Assembly (NCBI RefSeq): GCF_003576645.1
Contig: NC_044916.1
Coordinates: forward strand, 24,798,920-24,862,919
Direction of reading: 5' to 3'
DNA length: 64,000 bases
DNA from: Ipomoea triloba
Taxonomy: Eukaryota > Streptophyta > Magnoliopsida > Solanales > Convolvulaceae
The notes beneath the pieces were generated by a model that ran no database searches, was not told the origin of the DNA, and saw nothing but the letters and a program-made list of their open reading frames with translations. Positions within the stretch are counted from its first letter, which is position 1; every line of letters begins with the position of its first letter. Shown here piece after piece: positions 20,894 through 31,425 of the stretch. A program made the translations under genes and the position numbers.

Positions 20894-21136
20894 TATTGGA
20901 GTTATTTGGACGTGCGAAGGAGATGGGAGGTAGAGAAGAGAGAGAGAGAGTTGAAATCATTTGTGTTGTATTGAAGCTTGTCTGAATGTCTTACAGAGCT
21001 AACAGAGCTGCAATATAAATGAGAAAGATGAAGGTGGTTACAACGGAATGAACAGAAAGATATTACATAACAACCCCTATCTATCTTGATTCTATTTGAT
21101 TCAGTTTTGACGTGCTGCATGCTTCATCATTTATCA
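20894..21136 (-). repeat. 3' LTR of the Ale-type Copia
   Basis: It is 243 bp, reading on the minus strand TGATAAATGATGAAGCATGC to AAATAACTCCAATA. The last three bases of the RNase H frame (stop TGA) are the first three of this LTR. Confidence 0.92.
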
Positions 21137-21805
21137 CCCCCCGTAAGCTGGCGCATGCAGATCATGCGTGCCCAGCTTAGAGATAAATGTCTTGAACAGG
21201 CTGGTGGGAAGAAGCTTCGTAAATCCATCCGCCACTTGGTTAGCTGAGGAAACCGATAGGAGCTTGATAATTCCTTGAGAAACTTTTTCCCGGACCAAGT
21301 GACAATCGATTTCGATGTGTTTGGTGCGTTCGTGGAAAACATGGTTTTCTGCTATCGCAACAGCGGATTTGTTATCACAAAAGACTACTGCAGGCTTCCT
21401 CATATCAATCTGCAGGTCCTTTAACAGAAAATTAACCCATTGTACTTCACAAACTGTGGCAGCAAGTGCTCTATATTCAGCTTCGGAGGATGATATGGAA
21501 ACCGTGACCTGCTTCTTTGATTTCCAGGAGACCAGAGCTGATCCAAGAAATAAACAGTAGCCTGTAATAGAGCTTCGAGTATCGGAGCATGAGGCCCAAT
21601 CAGAATCGGAATACACATTCAGTTGCAGATCATTGTCTTTTGGGTAGAACAACCCCTGACCAGGAGCACGCTTGATGTAGCGTAGAACGCGATGGGCTGC
21701 GTTCATGTGCTTGTCTGTGGGACTGTCGATGAACTGACTTAATTGTTGTACAACATACGCGATGTCCGGTCTCGTGGCGGTGAGGTATAGTAACCAGCCA
21801 ACCAA
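21134..21805 (-). pseudogene. Copia RNase H domain and polyprotein C-terminus
   Basis: The 223-codon frame contains, in order, LLYLTATRPDIAYVVQQLSQF, VLRYIKRAPGQGLFY, the SDSDWASC core (catalytic Asp), VSISSSEAEYRALA (catalytic Glu), FCDNKSAVAI (catalytic Asp), HIEIDCHLVREKV and VADGFTKLL. This is the full Copia RNase H and tail and looks uninterrupted. RNase H removes the RNA template during reverse transcription. It is separated from the RT part by a frame break near 21805-21854. Confidence 0.9.
21137..21148 (-). other. Polypurine tract of the Ale-type Copia
   Basis: The minus strand reads GCTTACGGGGGG directly before the LTR TGATAA. It primes plus-strand DNA synthesis in LTR elements. Confidence 0.75.
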
Positions 21806-21853
21806 CCTTCTATAGGTGCCAATGTCAGTAAGAAGTTCCCCATCACCATGACT

Positions 21854-23051
21854 TTAATGAAGTCCAGGTACCATGGGAGTGGTAGCTGGCTTGCATTTCA
21901 TATACCCTGTTTCAGCCAAAATATCCAGAGCGAATTTCCGTTGACATAGATTTAATTCGGTACTATCCCTTCTTGCTTCAATCCCCGAAAAATAGCCTAG
22001 TTCTCCCAAGTCCTTGATTTTGGAAGTGTCATCAAGGTGAGTTTTGAGTTCCTTGATCAGAACCGAGTTTGGGCTGGCAACCAATATATCGTTAACATAG
22101 ACAAGAACGGCTATGAAATTATCTGCGTATCCTTTGGTAAACAAGGAAGGATCAGCCTTTGATTGAGAGAATCCCATGTGAGACAGAGCAGTGCACAGTT
22201 TGGCATTCCACTGCCTGCTCGCTTGCTTGAGACCATAAAGAGACCCGCATCAATCGACATACTTGATTAGGCTTTTCTGTTTTGAAACCTGGTTGCATAA
22301 CCATGTATACTTCCTCTATTAGGTCCCCATGTAGAAATGTGTTATTTATATCAAGTTGGTGGATGTGCCAATCGAAGGATGATGCAACAGCCAAGAATGT
22401 CCGAATAGTTGTTATCCTAGCCACCGGAGAGAACGTCTCAATGTAATCAATGCCTAATTGTTGAGTGTATCCCTTGGCCACAAGGCGTGCCTTGTATCTT
22501 TCTATCGAACCATCCGCCTTAAGCTTAACTTTATATACCCATTTGCAGCCTATGGGTATCTTTCCTTTAGGCAAGTCAGTGAGCTCCCAAGTTTCATTTT
22601 CTTGTAATGCCTTGATCTCTGAATTCATTGCGTTTCTCCAACATTCATGGCGAACGGCCTGGTTATATGTCTTTGGCTCTTCAACAGATGTAACAGTCAA
22701 TGAGAAAACCTTGTGAGGGTGAGAAAGATTGTCAAGGGATATGGCTTTAGATAGAGGATGGGGAGAGGTTTTGTTGCTTACTACAGCCTCACAATAGAAA
22801 TCCTGATATTTGGGTGGTGCATGGCGATTCCTTTCTGAGCGTCGAGGCATCACGACACTGTGTCTGAAATCATCATTCCCCCCCCCCCACAGTTTCTGTG
22901 TCAACATGATCATCAGTATGTGTGTCCGAGTCCTCCTATTAAGGAGGAGAGACTGATGGTTCTGAGTTCGGAAATGGCATGGCACTGATAGGGGAATTCG
23001 AACTGTCAGACTGATGAGGGACTTCATGTTGCATGGGAGTGTTGGCTTCAT
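21854..23051 (-). pseudogene. Copia reverse transcriptase, frameshifted, YVDD changed to YVND
   Basis: Two frames (22152-23051 and 21854-22177) carry the RVT_2 domain: CKWVYKVKLKADGSIERYKA, YTQQLGIDYIETFSPVARI, QLDINNTFLHGDL, then GFSQSKADPSLF and LVYVNDILVA. The catalytic pair is Asn-Asp instead of Asp-Asp, which should abolish polymerase activity, and a frameshift separates the thumb region (near 22160-22260). The frame upstream of about 22830 (PRRSERNRHAPPKYQDF) is the usual linker before RT. A C10 run lies at about 22881-22890. Confidence 0.9.
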
Positions 23052-23052
23052 A

Positions 23053-24263
23053 TTACATGGAGGTGTTGATGGGAATTATAGGCAGAGGAGGCTCATCAAA
23101 TTGGCATGTGTCTGTTTCTTTGGTAGCTACTGTCTTAGAGAATGGGAACTGCATTTCATAAAAAACAACATCCCGGGAGACAAATATAGTTTTATCAATC
23201 AGGTCGTATAGAAGGTACCCTTTTATGTGAGCCAGTATACCAAAGAGAGCACATTTTCTGCTTCTTGGCGCCATTTTATGTTTGGAGGGAGACAGATCAG
23301 AGGCATAGCACAAGCAGCCAAAAACTTTGAGAGTTGTTAAACCTGGCATCCTTCCATGTAACCGGTGGAATGGCGTTGTCATATCAATGACTGGGGATGG
23401 TAGTCTGATGATGAAAATAGTGTGCAGTACACAATGCCCCCAAAGCTCAAGAGGAACATGTGCCTGAAATTTGAGAGCTCTAGCTACTGCAAGTATGTGT
23501 TGATGTTTTCGCTCGACAACTGCGTTTTGTTGAGGCGTATAGACACATGATTTTTTATGAATGATGCCATTTTCATCAAAAAAATCAGGCATATTAAATT
23601 CAGGGCCATTGTCAGTTCTGACTGTTTTGATTAACACTCCAAATTGGGTGAACACCATTGCATGGAATTTCTTTATCAACTGCTTAACTTCAGATTTACT
23701 CTTCATTAGGTGCAACCACGTCTAGAATAATCATCAACCATGGTTAAGAAATACCTTTCCCCTTTTAATGTAGGAATTGAGAACGGTCCCCATATATCCA
23801 TATGTAATAGCTCAAAACAAGATTTCGAAGAAGTAATGCTTAATGGGAAAGGAGATCGTTTTTGCTTTGCTAAATGACATATATCACATGCTGTAGTTTT
23901 TGTATTAGCTATACCAACATCATCTAACATATGGAGCTTATTGAATGGAAAATGTCCTAGTCTTTGGTGCCAAAGATCACCATTATTACAATGAATAGAA
24001 AAAGTATTGTGATCAGCCTCCTTCATCAAAACATAGAGCCCATTTTCTTCCCTAGCTATACCAATCCTCTTCCCAAGAATATCCTGAATCACACACTGTC
24101 CAGGTAAAAATGTCAGCTTATAGCAATCATCTTGTAGTAGTTTGCTCACCGAGATGATGTTAAATTTGAACGATGGTATATGGAGAACATTTTTCAACTT
24201 CAAACCACTGTTGAGTTTGATATTCCCTGTATGTTTAACATCTATACAACTTCCAGTGGGCAA
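23053..24263 (-). pseudogene. Copia pre-integrase and integrase, broken
   Basis: The frame 23706-24263 has the GAG-pre-integrase region (LWHQRLGHFPFNKLHML, CDICHLAKQKRSPF: the His-His-Cys-Cys zinc site) and the first catalytic Asp (LLHMDIWGPF). The frame 23053-23715 supplies the second Asp and Glu (VRTDNGPEF; TPQQNAVVERKHQHIL). Between them the sequence near 23706-23720 is frameshifted (SRRGC against the expected core). The linker LEIWGH...IIRLPSPV and PGLTTLKVFGCLCYA follows. Integrase would insert the DNA copy. As it stands no single protein results. Confidence 0.9.
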
Positions 24264-24522
24264 GTTAACCTCTGTTCCATTTACAGCAAAATAATCATCA
24301 AAGACATCAATTGAACAAGCAATATGATCGGGTAGCTCCCGAATCTATAATCCAAGTAGATTGAGATAGAGATATGGAATTAATAAGAGCAATAAGATAC
24401 TTGCCTTCATCCTTGTGATCAGTTGTATTGAATTTTGGCACCAAGGAGACTGTTGCAGTAGTACTAGCAGTGCTTCCCTTTGACTGCTGCCCAACTTGAT
24501 TTTGTAACAGGGATATCAGTTT
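24264..24522 (-). pseudogene. Copia protease region, decayed
   Basis: It lies between the zinc knuckle and pre-integrase frames, where the aspartic protease (WIIDSGAT-type) is expected. The minus strand near 24330-24360 reads as WIIDSGATRSYCLF-like sequence with breaks, agreeing with position, but stops prevent a continuous frame. Confidence 0.5.
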
Positions 24523-25500
24523 CTACATTTGCTTAACTGTATTGCTAGAACCTGCTAGTGTATTTGTCACAATTGCCACTTGTTGTGAATTATTGGGAGT
24601 GCTAGGCATTCCTTGTATCTGTTTCCCTTTCGCTTTGAAACCTAGAACCCACCCCGGGGGATATCGGTGTTTCTTGTAACATTTGTCGATGGTGTGCCCA
24701 CTCATCCCACAGAAACTACACTTAGCACCTCTGTTATTGTTCCTTCTCCCATTGTAGGTGTTCAGAGCTGCTATTATTTCATGAGAAATTTCTACACCTG
24801 CTAAGCATTGTTGGACTACATTGGCTTGCCTGAGGTCCATGTTATTCAAGCAGAGATTATTCAAATTTAACTGCCGTTCCAGCTTTTCGGCCATGACGAA
24901 CACAACATACATTTCTGGTAGCGGATCCATGACAAGAACATTTGATTTGAGACTATCATAAAGGTCACTTAGTCCTTGTAAGAAACGAATGACATGATCT
25001 AACCAATAAGGTTACAGGAGCACCTTGGATCACACTTACATTGTGGAATAGGGCGCATGGCGTTTAAGTCCTCCCATAGAGTTCGACATTTCGTGTAGTA
25101 TTCGTTCACAGAGAGACTTCCTTGCTTCAGATTATATATATCGCTCTGTAATGCCAATATCTTTTGTGCATCATGTTGCGAGAACCTTCGCTAGCTCAAG
25201 ATCTTCCCACACGGCGCGTGCTCTGTCTAAGTGCATAACACTCTGGGCTATGGAATGGTGAATGGCCTTGAATAACCAAGAGCACACCATCAAGTTACAA
25301 CGCCTCCATGCGGCGTACTGTTGGTGGTCTCGATCAGGCTCGATGATGCTCCCATTCACGAATCCCAATTTTTTTTTAACTTCAAGTGCGATTCTCATTG
25401 AGATGCACCAAGCGGCATAGTTTGAGCTTCCTATAAGCGGATGATTGACGAGAACAGCACACGCGTTCTCATTTGAGTTGAGATAGAACGGATTCTCCAA
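24523..25500 (-). pseudogene. Copia gag with CCHC zinc knuckle, broken
   Basis: The N-terminal frame 25171-25500 begins MENPFYLNSNENACAVLVNH and contains SSNYAAWCISMRIAL and LGFVNGSIIEPD, the Ale-type gag (Retrotran_gag_3) start. The frame 24523-24930 contains CSFCGMSGHTIDKC (Cys-x2-Cys-x4-His-x4-Cys), which binds RNA in the particle, followed by YPPGW. A frame break separates them (about 24930-25170). Gag would form the cytoplasmic virus-like particle. Confidence 0.88.
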
Positions 25501-25653
25501 ATCCTCTGAATTGGAGCTCCTCTATTGCTGCAATGGATTCCTCTGTGGAATCGCTGCTGTGCGGATCGGCGAACGAGTAACTGGTGGAGTTGCGTGGATC
25601 TCTTGGTTGTTTTTGCCGGAGACAGCCGCTGCGTACGTACTCCGGCGTCCCTA

Positions 25654-25664
25654 CTCTGATACCA
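25654..25664 (-). other. Primer binding site (tRNA-Met type) of the Ale-type Copia
   Basis: The minus strand reads TGGTATCAGAG directly after the LTR end CCAATA, complementary to the 3' end of initiator tRNA-Met. Confidence 0.9.
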
Positions 25665-25905
25665 TATTGGAGTTATTTGGACGTGCGAAGGAGATGGGAG
25701 GTAGAGAAGAGAGAGAGAGCTGAAATCATTTGTGTTGTATTGAAGCTTGTCTGAATGTCTTACAGAGCTAACAGAGCTGCAATATAAAGGAGAAAGATGA
25801 AGGTGGTTACAACGGAATGAACAGAAAGATATTACATAACAACCCCTATCTATCTTGATTCTATTTGATTCAGTTTTGACGCGCTGCATGCTTCATCATT
25901 TATCA
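25665..25905 (-). repeat. 5' LTR of the Ale-type Copia
   Basis: It is 241 bp, nearly identical to 20894-21136. Differences are a GA-run length change, CTGAAATC against TTGAAATC, AAAGGAG against AAATGAG, and GACGCGC against GACGTGC. Confidence 0.92.
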
Positions 25906-25910
25906 GGCGG

Positions 25911-26554
25911 TGTGGTTGTTGGTGGCTGGCAAAGTTGATGATGGTGAGATGTTAATGTCGAATGGAATCGGAGCAAAAATCTCTCCGGTTAATGTCCAAT
26001 TGCTCCTTCGCTTGAAACACATGATCAATGCCAAGGTTTTCTCAGATTTTCTCTCTTGAGCAATTTTTCTCTATTTTCATCTTAATGTGGTAAGCTTGCT
26101 GCAAATTTTATCGGTATTGATCGTTATTATGGAAGAGACTACTGGTTTAGCCTACAAATTGCTCAATCTAGATTCCAAACTTACAACCGTTAGTGTATAC
26201 AATTATTTATTTGTTTGATTTCGTATATGATGGATTTGTTTGAGTTCGTATATGATGGATTCCTTTTAGACGCTATGAGTGATTAATAGTGAGAGTAATG
26301 AGGTTGATGATTTATTCCCCCAGGAAGCTGAGGCTGAAATATCCTCTATAAATCAGCAGAGAAGGAAGGAGCAGAGTTGAACTTGGTGCGGGAGGAATTG
26401 GGTGAAGCGAAGAAGAAGAAGAAGAAGATTGTTAATGGTGATCCTGTTTTAAGCTCTATGATCACGAAATACAAAGAGGTTGATATGTATAGAAATGGAT
26501 TCGTGCAGTAAGGATGAGCACAGCGGATGAGAAATTGCAGCCTGGAGATGATCC
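25911..26554 (+). pseudogene. Continuation of the unrecognised gene interrupted by Copia
   Basis: The frame from the Copia junction runs to KHMINAKVF (about 26035). Farther on, ATGGAAGAGACTACTGGTTT (26129) opens a short frame (METTGLAYKLLNLDSK-like), and 26360-26510 encodes a charged, coiled-coil-like stretch (AELNLVREELGEAKKKKKK, then NGDPVLSSMITKYKEVDM) ending in a stop. These blocks are separated by AT-rich intron-like DNA with no fully convincing splice pairs. The family is not recognised. Confidence 0.3.
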
Positions 26555-27178
26555 ATGTTTTGTGCTCACAATAAACCAATCAGAGAATGTACTGAAACAA
26601 AGACAGATGTGCATGTGGAAGCTTCATTGAAAATAATGAAGAAAATGGAGAATCATATACATCAGCTTAAAGGTAATGTGAAAAAGGACCGACCAACTAG
26701 GTTCCATGGAAAAATAAGAAGAAGAAAGAGTTGCCATGGCAAAGCAAAAGCCAATTTGCAAAGGGGTCTCCATAATGGGCATTTGAAATCTAAGCAACCA
26801 TTGCTAGCAACAAGCACAGACAACAAAATCGATCCTCATGGTTTTACTGCCACTAATGTCGAGAAAATAAATACATTGGATAACTCTTGCGTTTTGGGAG
26901 AAAAACTGCAGCAAAGCATTGCTCAATCTGCTTTAGTTCGAAGAAGTGTGAGGAAAAGGAAAATCAAGTATTGGGATGATGCTGCTTCTGTGTGGAGGTC
27001 TCATGACTATCACTCCGACCAGTGCAGAAAAGTTTCCCAACCATGTCACAAGTCCAAACCAGTCAAATGCAATGTAAAGTTCACTGAAGACAACTTGGAA
27101 TCACAGAGTGTTGTTGGAATGCAGCGAGGTAGCAGCAAAATGGATTCCGGCGAATCTTGTTGGCATCTTGGCTAAGCA
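26555..27178 (+). CDS. 206-codon frame, basic protein of unknown family
   Basis: The frame 26555-27175 encodes a Lys/Arg/His-rich protein: MKKMENHIHQLKGNVKKDRP, then HGKIRRRKSCHGKAK, RRSVRKRKIKYWDDAASVW and SHDYHSDQCRKV. Two clusters look like nuclear-localisation signals (about residues 58-66 and 129-138). There is no transposase, gag or known domain that I can name. It is the longest non-TE frame in this region and follows the coiled-coil-like stretch, so it may be the last exon of the same gene. The flanking inverted repeats (18573 and 27427) suggest it was carried by a transposon. Expression cannot be judged from sequence. Confidence 0.4.
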
Positions 27179-27522
27179 TATATAATTAATAGAATTAATA
27201 AAGAAGCTGACCACTGACTACTAAATGGGAGGCCAAAAAAAAAGAAAAATACGAAAAATAAAAAAATTAAAAATTTCATGTCAGCATATTATTACAGGAA
27301 ATCTAGAGGAAACCTGCAAAAAGTTCTAGGCCTAAAAAATATATTTAATGATTTGTGCATCGAATAATCACTTATGAAAGGACAGGGTGCGACATGAAGA
27401 ATCGCTTATGGTTCATGGTACACGATCTGTGGCGGAAGCAAGAAACTTTTTCAGTGGGGGCTAAACATAAAAGAGGTAGTTTAAAACATGAAACACTTAA
27501 AAGGAATATTGTCATAAATATT

Positions 27523-28236
27523 TGAAATTGTATTGTGGTCTTGAATGTACAATTTAGCTAAAGGTTCCAACTTTATTTTAAAAGAATTATTTATCTGAAA
27601 AATTAATCAACTAGAAACAGATAAATAAAAGCATCAAAACAATAAAGCAATAAAAAAGGAACCAGACACCAGAATTGTTTACGCAGTTCGGAGCTCCACT
27701 CCTACGTCTGCGGGGCACTTCACGTCAGCCCAATCCACTGGATGATCACAAGGGTTACAAGGAGTCACACAACAACCATCCTACAATAATGGTTACAAAA
27801 AGTACTCCTAGCAAAGCCTTCCTCATCTTCAAGCTGACACTGTGCAAGTCCTCAAGATTCACCAACACGGCCGAACCTTCAACTAAGCAACCAAGCTGAT
27901 AAGAACACGTGAAGCAATGTAAGAAACCAGTATGGAGTTCTCTTGTAAATTCTGGAATAATAAAGTGATCAAATCGGGATAAATATTGTTGTTTGAATAG
28001 TGGATCAATGTAAGAAGTATAGATCTGAGCAAAAATAGTGGATCATGAAGACTAAATCTGGTTTGAATAAAACTGCCCACTGGACTGCTCACTGGCGCTG
28101 ATCCAGACTGTGCAAAGAGAACTCTGCCTTTTAACCCGGAAACTGACAAAACTACCTAATAAAAATAACCTATGTTTTTGACCAATAATTAAGCCAATTA
28201 AAGGTGGTCCAAATGTGTATCATTTGTACACTTACA
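27523..28236 (-). repeat. 3' LTR of a SIRE-like Copia (family S)
   Basis: On the minus strand it runs TGTAAGTGTACAAATGATAC to CAATACAATTTCA (TG...CA). It is preceded by the purine tract CTAAAGGGGGAGAT. It is nearly identical to 55319-56055 but lacks about 110 bp that in the other copy contains the TATA box. The short frames inside are not protein-coding. Confidence 0.85.
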
Positions 28237-28250
28237 ATCTCCCCCTTTAG
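28237..28250 (-). other. Polypurine tract of the family-S Copia
   Basis: The minus strand reads CTAAAGGGGGAGAT just before LTR TGTAAG. Further GGGGGA-rich motifs at about 28757-28797 on the same strand (with TTTGTCAAAAAAGGGGGAG) are typical of the 3' region of SIRE-type Copia elements. Confidence 0.8.
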
Positions 28251-29805
28251 CAATTATTTGTCAAAAACCTAAACTACAAATATACTTTTGAGGCAACGGA
28301 ATATGTAACCAAATTTCATTAAAATAGGCCTTCAAGTATATTTGTTTACAATGAATAGCCTATGAAGCAAAACTATAAAAGCATAGCGTATTAGATGAAC
28401 CTGACATAGGCTTCCAAAGATCTTCAAGAGATATTATTCTCAAGAACTAATAGTAGATACTCAAAATGATTCTGACGGTCACATCAACTGATTCAGATTT
28501 ACCCATTTAACTCATATATTTCATACTTCAACAAAGATAATCCACATGATTCTGACAGTCACATCAACTGATTCTGATATACCCATTTAACTCATATACT
28601 TCATACTTCAAAGATAATCCACTATGAGAATGAGTCCAATATAATAGAAATAGAAAAAATCCAAGTACGTACCACAACCAGATATCCATCAACCGTACCA
28701 TACATAGTCAAAAAATATTTCAAAGAATTCCAAAAACACCATACCAAAAACAGCTCCCCCTTAGCTCCCCCTTAATATTTACTCCCCCTTTTTTGACAAA
28801 GAAATTGCCAAAGGTGATCATCTAGAGTTAGGACTGGAAGCTGACGGAGTGCCCAGAAGATTTGTAGTCACATTCATCATCACTGAGAATCTCCATATTC
28901 ACCACTTGGATAAAGAGTAATAATCAATCGCATTCATCAACAAGAGAATCAATCAATTAGTAAGGTATTCCAGATAAGTTGATAAATCAAATGACGTGAG
29001 GATCCAAAATAATATGATAATCCGGATGACTAACCAAATAATATGATAATCCAAAGATATGAGCACTGGAGAATCCAAAATAATATGATAATCCAAAGAT
29101 ATGAGCACTGGAAAATATGATAAGTAGGTAGATAACCATGCTCCCCCTCAATTTGTACGTCGATACTGTTTCATAATATCATCAAAATATCTTAGCGCTA
29201 GTTTCCTTGAAGTTGTAACAGGAACCTGCATAAGTAAGATAGAAACCAGAAACCCAAAACTAGAAGACAATTCAGCAATTAATATAAAGAGCACTTATAG
29301 CCACAAAAGCAAACACAATTAATATGGTCAAACAAAGCAGCAAGATAAGCACATAAATCAGTAAACACGTTCAGATAAAGTAAATTTAGGCACAAAATCA
29401 TAACGGATATCACAGAAAGCGCACACACACAAAGTCACATACGGTCATGGCCAGACCAAACAGGTAACACAAAGCCACAAAAAGAATATTAAAAACATAT
29501 TCAGACATCAATTCTGAGAATCACATAGATTCACTCTGGCACGGATACAAGCAAATCAAGCCAAACAAGTTCAGTAACAGATAAAGCGAGCACAGTCCAG
29601 AGAAAAATATATAAAAACAAGAGATACGCCGATAATATAAAAAAAACATAGATAAAGGAAGCATGAATAACAGGTAAATGCCAGTAAAAACAATTAGATT
29701 TAAAGACTTAGGTATTAAGGTAATACCAACTAAAGAATAAGAATTAGAAGGTACCAATACTTCATAAGAGATTTTTCTTTCCGCTTTTAACGAAGCACTG
29801 AGTTT
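28251..29805 (-). other. 3' non-coding region of the family-S Copia
   Basis: This 1.5 kb lies between the polypurine tract and the inserted Gypsy element. It has repeated phrases (GATTCTGACGGTCACATCAA and GATTCTGACAGTCACATCAA; AATAATATGATAATCCAAAG twice near 29040-29100) and no pol frame. Reverse transcriptase and RNase H, expected here in a complete element, are absent. Confidence 0.6.
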
Positions 29806-29810
29806 GAATA
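29806..29810. repeat. TSD (GAATA), left copy, of the Tekay element
   Basis: GAATA directly precedes the 5' LTR and recurs at 41133-41137 directly after the 3' LTR. Confidence 0.95.
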
Positions 29811-30954
29811 TGTAACCCCTCAGTTATTCCGGCAAATTTAGGGTTCGAAAATATTTTTTTTAGGCTATGACATTTATGAGAAGATCTCTCGGTACTTCAA
29901 AAGAATTTTTTTTTAGACTAAGTTATTAATAAGCTGCGATCTACGTACCGGTCACGAACCGAAAAATTTTTAAGGATGTATATACAGTTCGAATTTCCCT
30001 AGAAAGTGGATTATTAAGTACGATACGATTAAGCCTGAATTTCGTATTTAGTTCAAGAGAAATTTAAACGGACTGTAAGAGTGAAATTGTTACGGACCTT
30101 CGTACCTATATTTTGCGAGATACCGACAAATTTCCGATTTTAGTGGTTAGTGACGGGATTATTTTTAGAATAATTTTGGTGTTAGAATTTTCCCGAATTA
30201 AGTTATAATCCTCCGAACCTTTATCTGATTTGATCCCAAACTGGCAAAATAATCCCTACTCTTCAAGATCTACCATGGAATTTTGACAAGTGTCACCCTT
30301 ATTACCACATGGTGATTAAATAGTGTTTTGTCATAAGAAGTATGGGATGATCATACTTGTTAACTTAAGCTTCAAGCCATCTTTCCCATCACTCACTCTC
30401 TCTCTCTCATTTTCGAAAATAGAAGGGAAAAGAAGAGGAAGAAAATTTCATTCTTCTACATTGTGATCCAAGAACTCCATAGCTTTTTCTTCAACACAAG
30501 TGCTCCATAATAGGTAAAAACTTTGGTTTTGTTCGGTTAATATGACTAGAATCCTTCCTAGAACTTAAGTTTAAACTAAGGGTTCATGAAAATATTGTTA
30601 TCATGGTGATTTTTGTTTAGGATCTTCGGTGAAAAGTTTGGAGGAGAAGATCACCATCTTTCTACGGTCTTAAAAATTTACTTGGGAGGTAAGGAATCCC
30701 TTAAGTTGGTTTAGTCACTTGAAGGTGAACAAATGCTAGTAAATTATGTGACTAGGAATTTTATGTGAAAGTTATGTGCTAAGTTATGGATCTACAAGTT
30801 GGCTCAAAGAAACTACACTTTAATGTTTGGTAATTTTGTATGCATGTTCATAGTTAATTTATGCATGTATATGTTGTGTTTATGTTCATATAGGCTTATA
30901 CTTGTGAAAATAGTGGAAAATCGGGGCGTTACAACCCAGTTTTTGTTGCCCGAA

Positions 30955-31110
30955 GTTGGCAGAATCGGATGGACGCGGCCTTGGACGCGCGTCTATCAGC
31001 GCCCAGAGTTTCGGCGTCACGGCCAAATGAGCGGACGCGGCCCGGACGCACGCGTCCGACACTGCGGACATCCGCGAGTCTGCGCGACGCGGTTCCGTTT
31101 TCGACCGAAT
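30955..31110 (+). repeat. GC-rich GACGCG-motif island in the Tekay LTR
   Basis: GACGCG, GACGCGCGTC, ACGCGTCCG and related strings recur within about 150 bp in otherwise AT-rich sequence. The 3' LTR copy (39270-39410) has an extra GCCATGCGTCC unit, so the block changes length by motif gain or loss. Confidence 0.6.
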
Positions 31111-31425
31111 CTTCTTCCGTTGTTTTTGCTCCTGAATGTGATGATGTTTGGAAGGCCTACGGGCAATCGAGTCAATTCTTTTTTTTAAAGTTCGAATATT
31201 ATTTTGTAAGTTACGTTCATTAAATTGGAGAAAAATTGTGCTTTTATGAAACAAGTGTGACCTTGTCACTTGGAATTTCATGGTGAAAAGTCATTGACAA
31301 ATATGTGCATTTTGGAAACATATTTGGATAAGAATGATCGTTTTGAGTCATCATGTGTTAATACTAATTAAACTCAAGGAAAGGAAAGAATGTTTTGAAA
31401 ACCTTAGTTTCTGGATAATGTTGTC

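Larger units (their letters stand above)
20894..25905 (-). mobile_element. Complete Ty1/Copia element (5.0 kb), Ale/Retrofit-like
   Basis: Two LTRs of about 242 bp differ at only about three bases and one short GA-run indel. A tRNA-Met-type primer site adjoins the right LTR, a purine tract adjoins the left LTR, and GGCGG is duplicated on both sides. The internal order on the minus strand is gag, zinc knuckle, protease/pre-integrase, integrase, reverse transcriptase, RNase H. The size and short LTRs fit the Ale/Retrofit lineage. Stops and frameshifts in every domain make it non-autonomous, even though the LTRs suggest a recent insertion. It may have moved as an already defective copy. Confidence 0.92.
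18566..27435. mobile_element. Inverted-repeat-bounded region (8.9 kb), Pack-type candidate
   Basis: An arm of about 90 bp at 18573-18664 (CACCATGAAGCATAATCGAT, TACCCTGTCC, TTATTCGATGCACAAA) is the complement, at roughly 80 % by eye, of 27343-27427 (TTTGTGCATCGAATAATCAC, GACAGGGTGCGACATGAAGA, GGTTCATGGTAC). Between them lie a nested TIR element (18676-20529), gene-like sequence (20560-20893 and 25911-27177) and a Copia element (20894-25905). The left boundary coincides with where the dispersed repeat at 18425-18560 breaks off. I found no TSD. It fits a large non-autonomous element carrying gene sequence, but two independent solo arms in opposite orientation would look the same. Confidence 0.5.

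Noticed and set aside
28251..29805. Possible Copia pol remnant on the minus strand
   Set aside because: No RT, RNase H or integrase motif can be found in any frame; only purine-rich 3' non-coding motifs.
30799..31281. Overlapping plus- and minus-strand frames of about 130 codons in the Tekay LTR, also present in the 3' LTR
   Set aside because: They arise over the GC-rich GACGCG island and frames are open on several phases at once. The 3' copy is open only because few changes have accrued. Less convincing than the frame at 32119.
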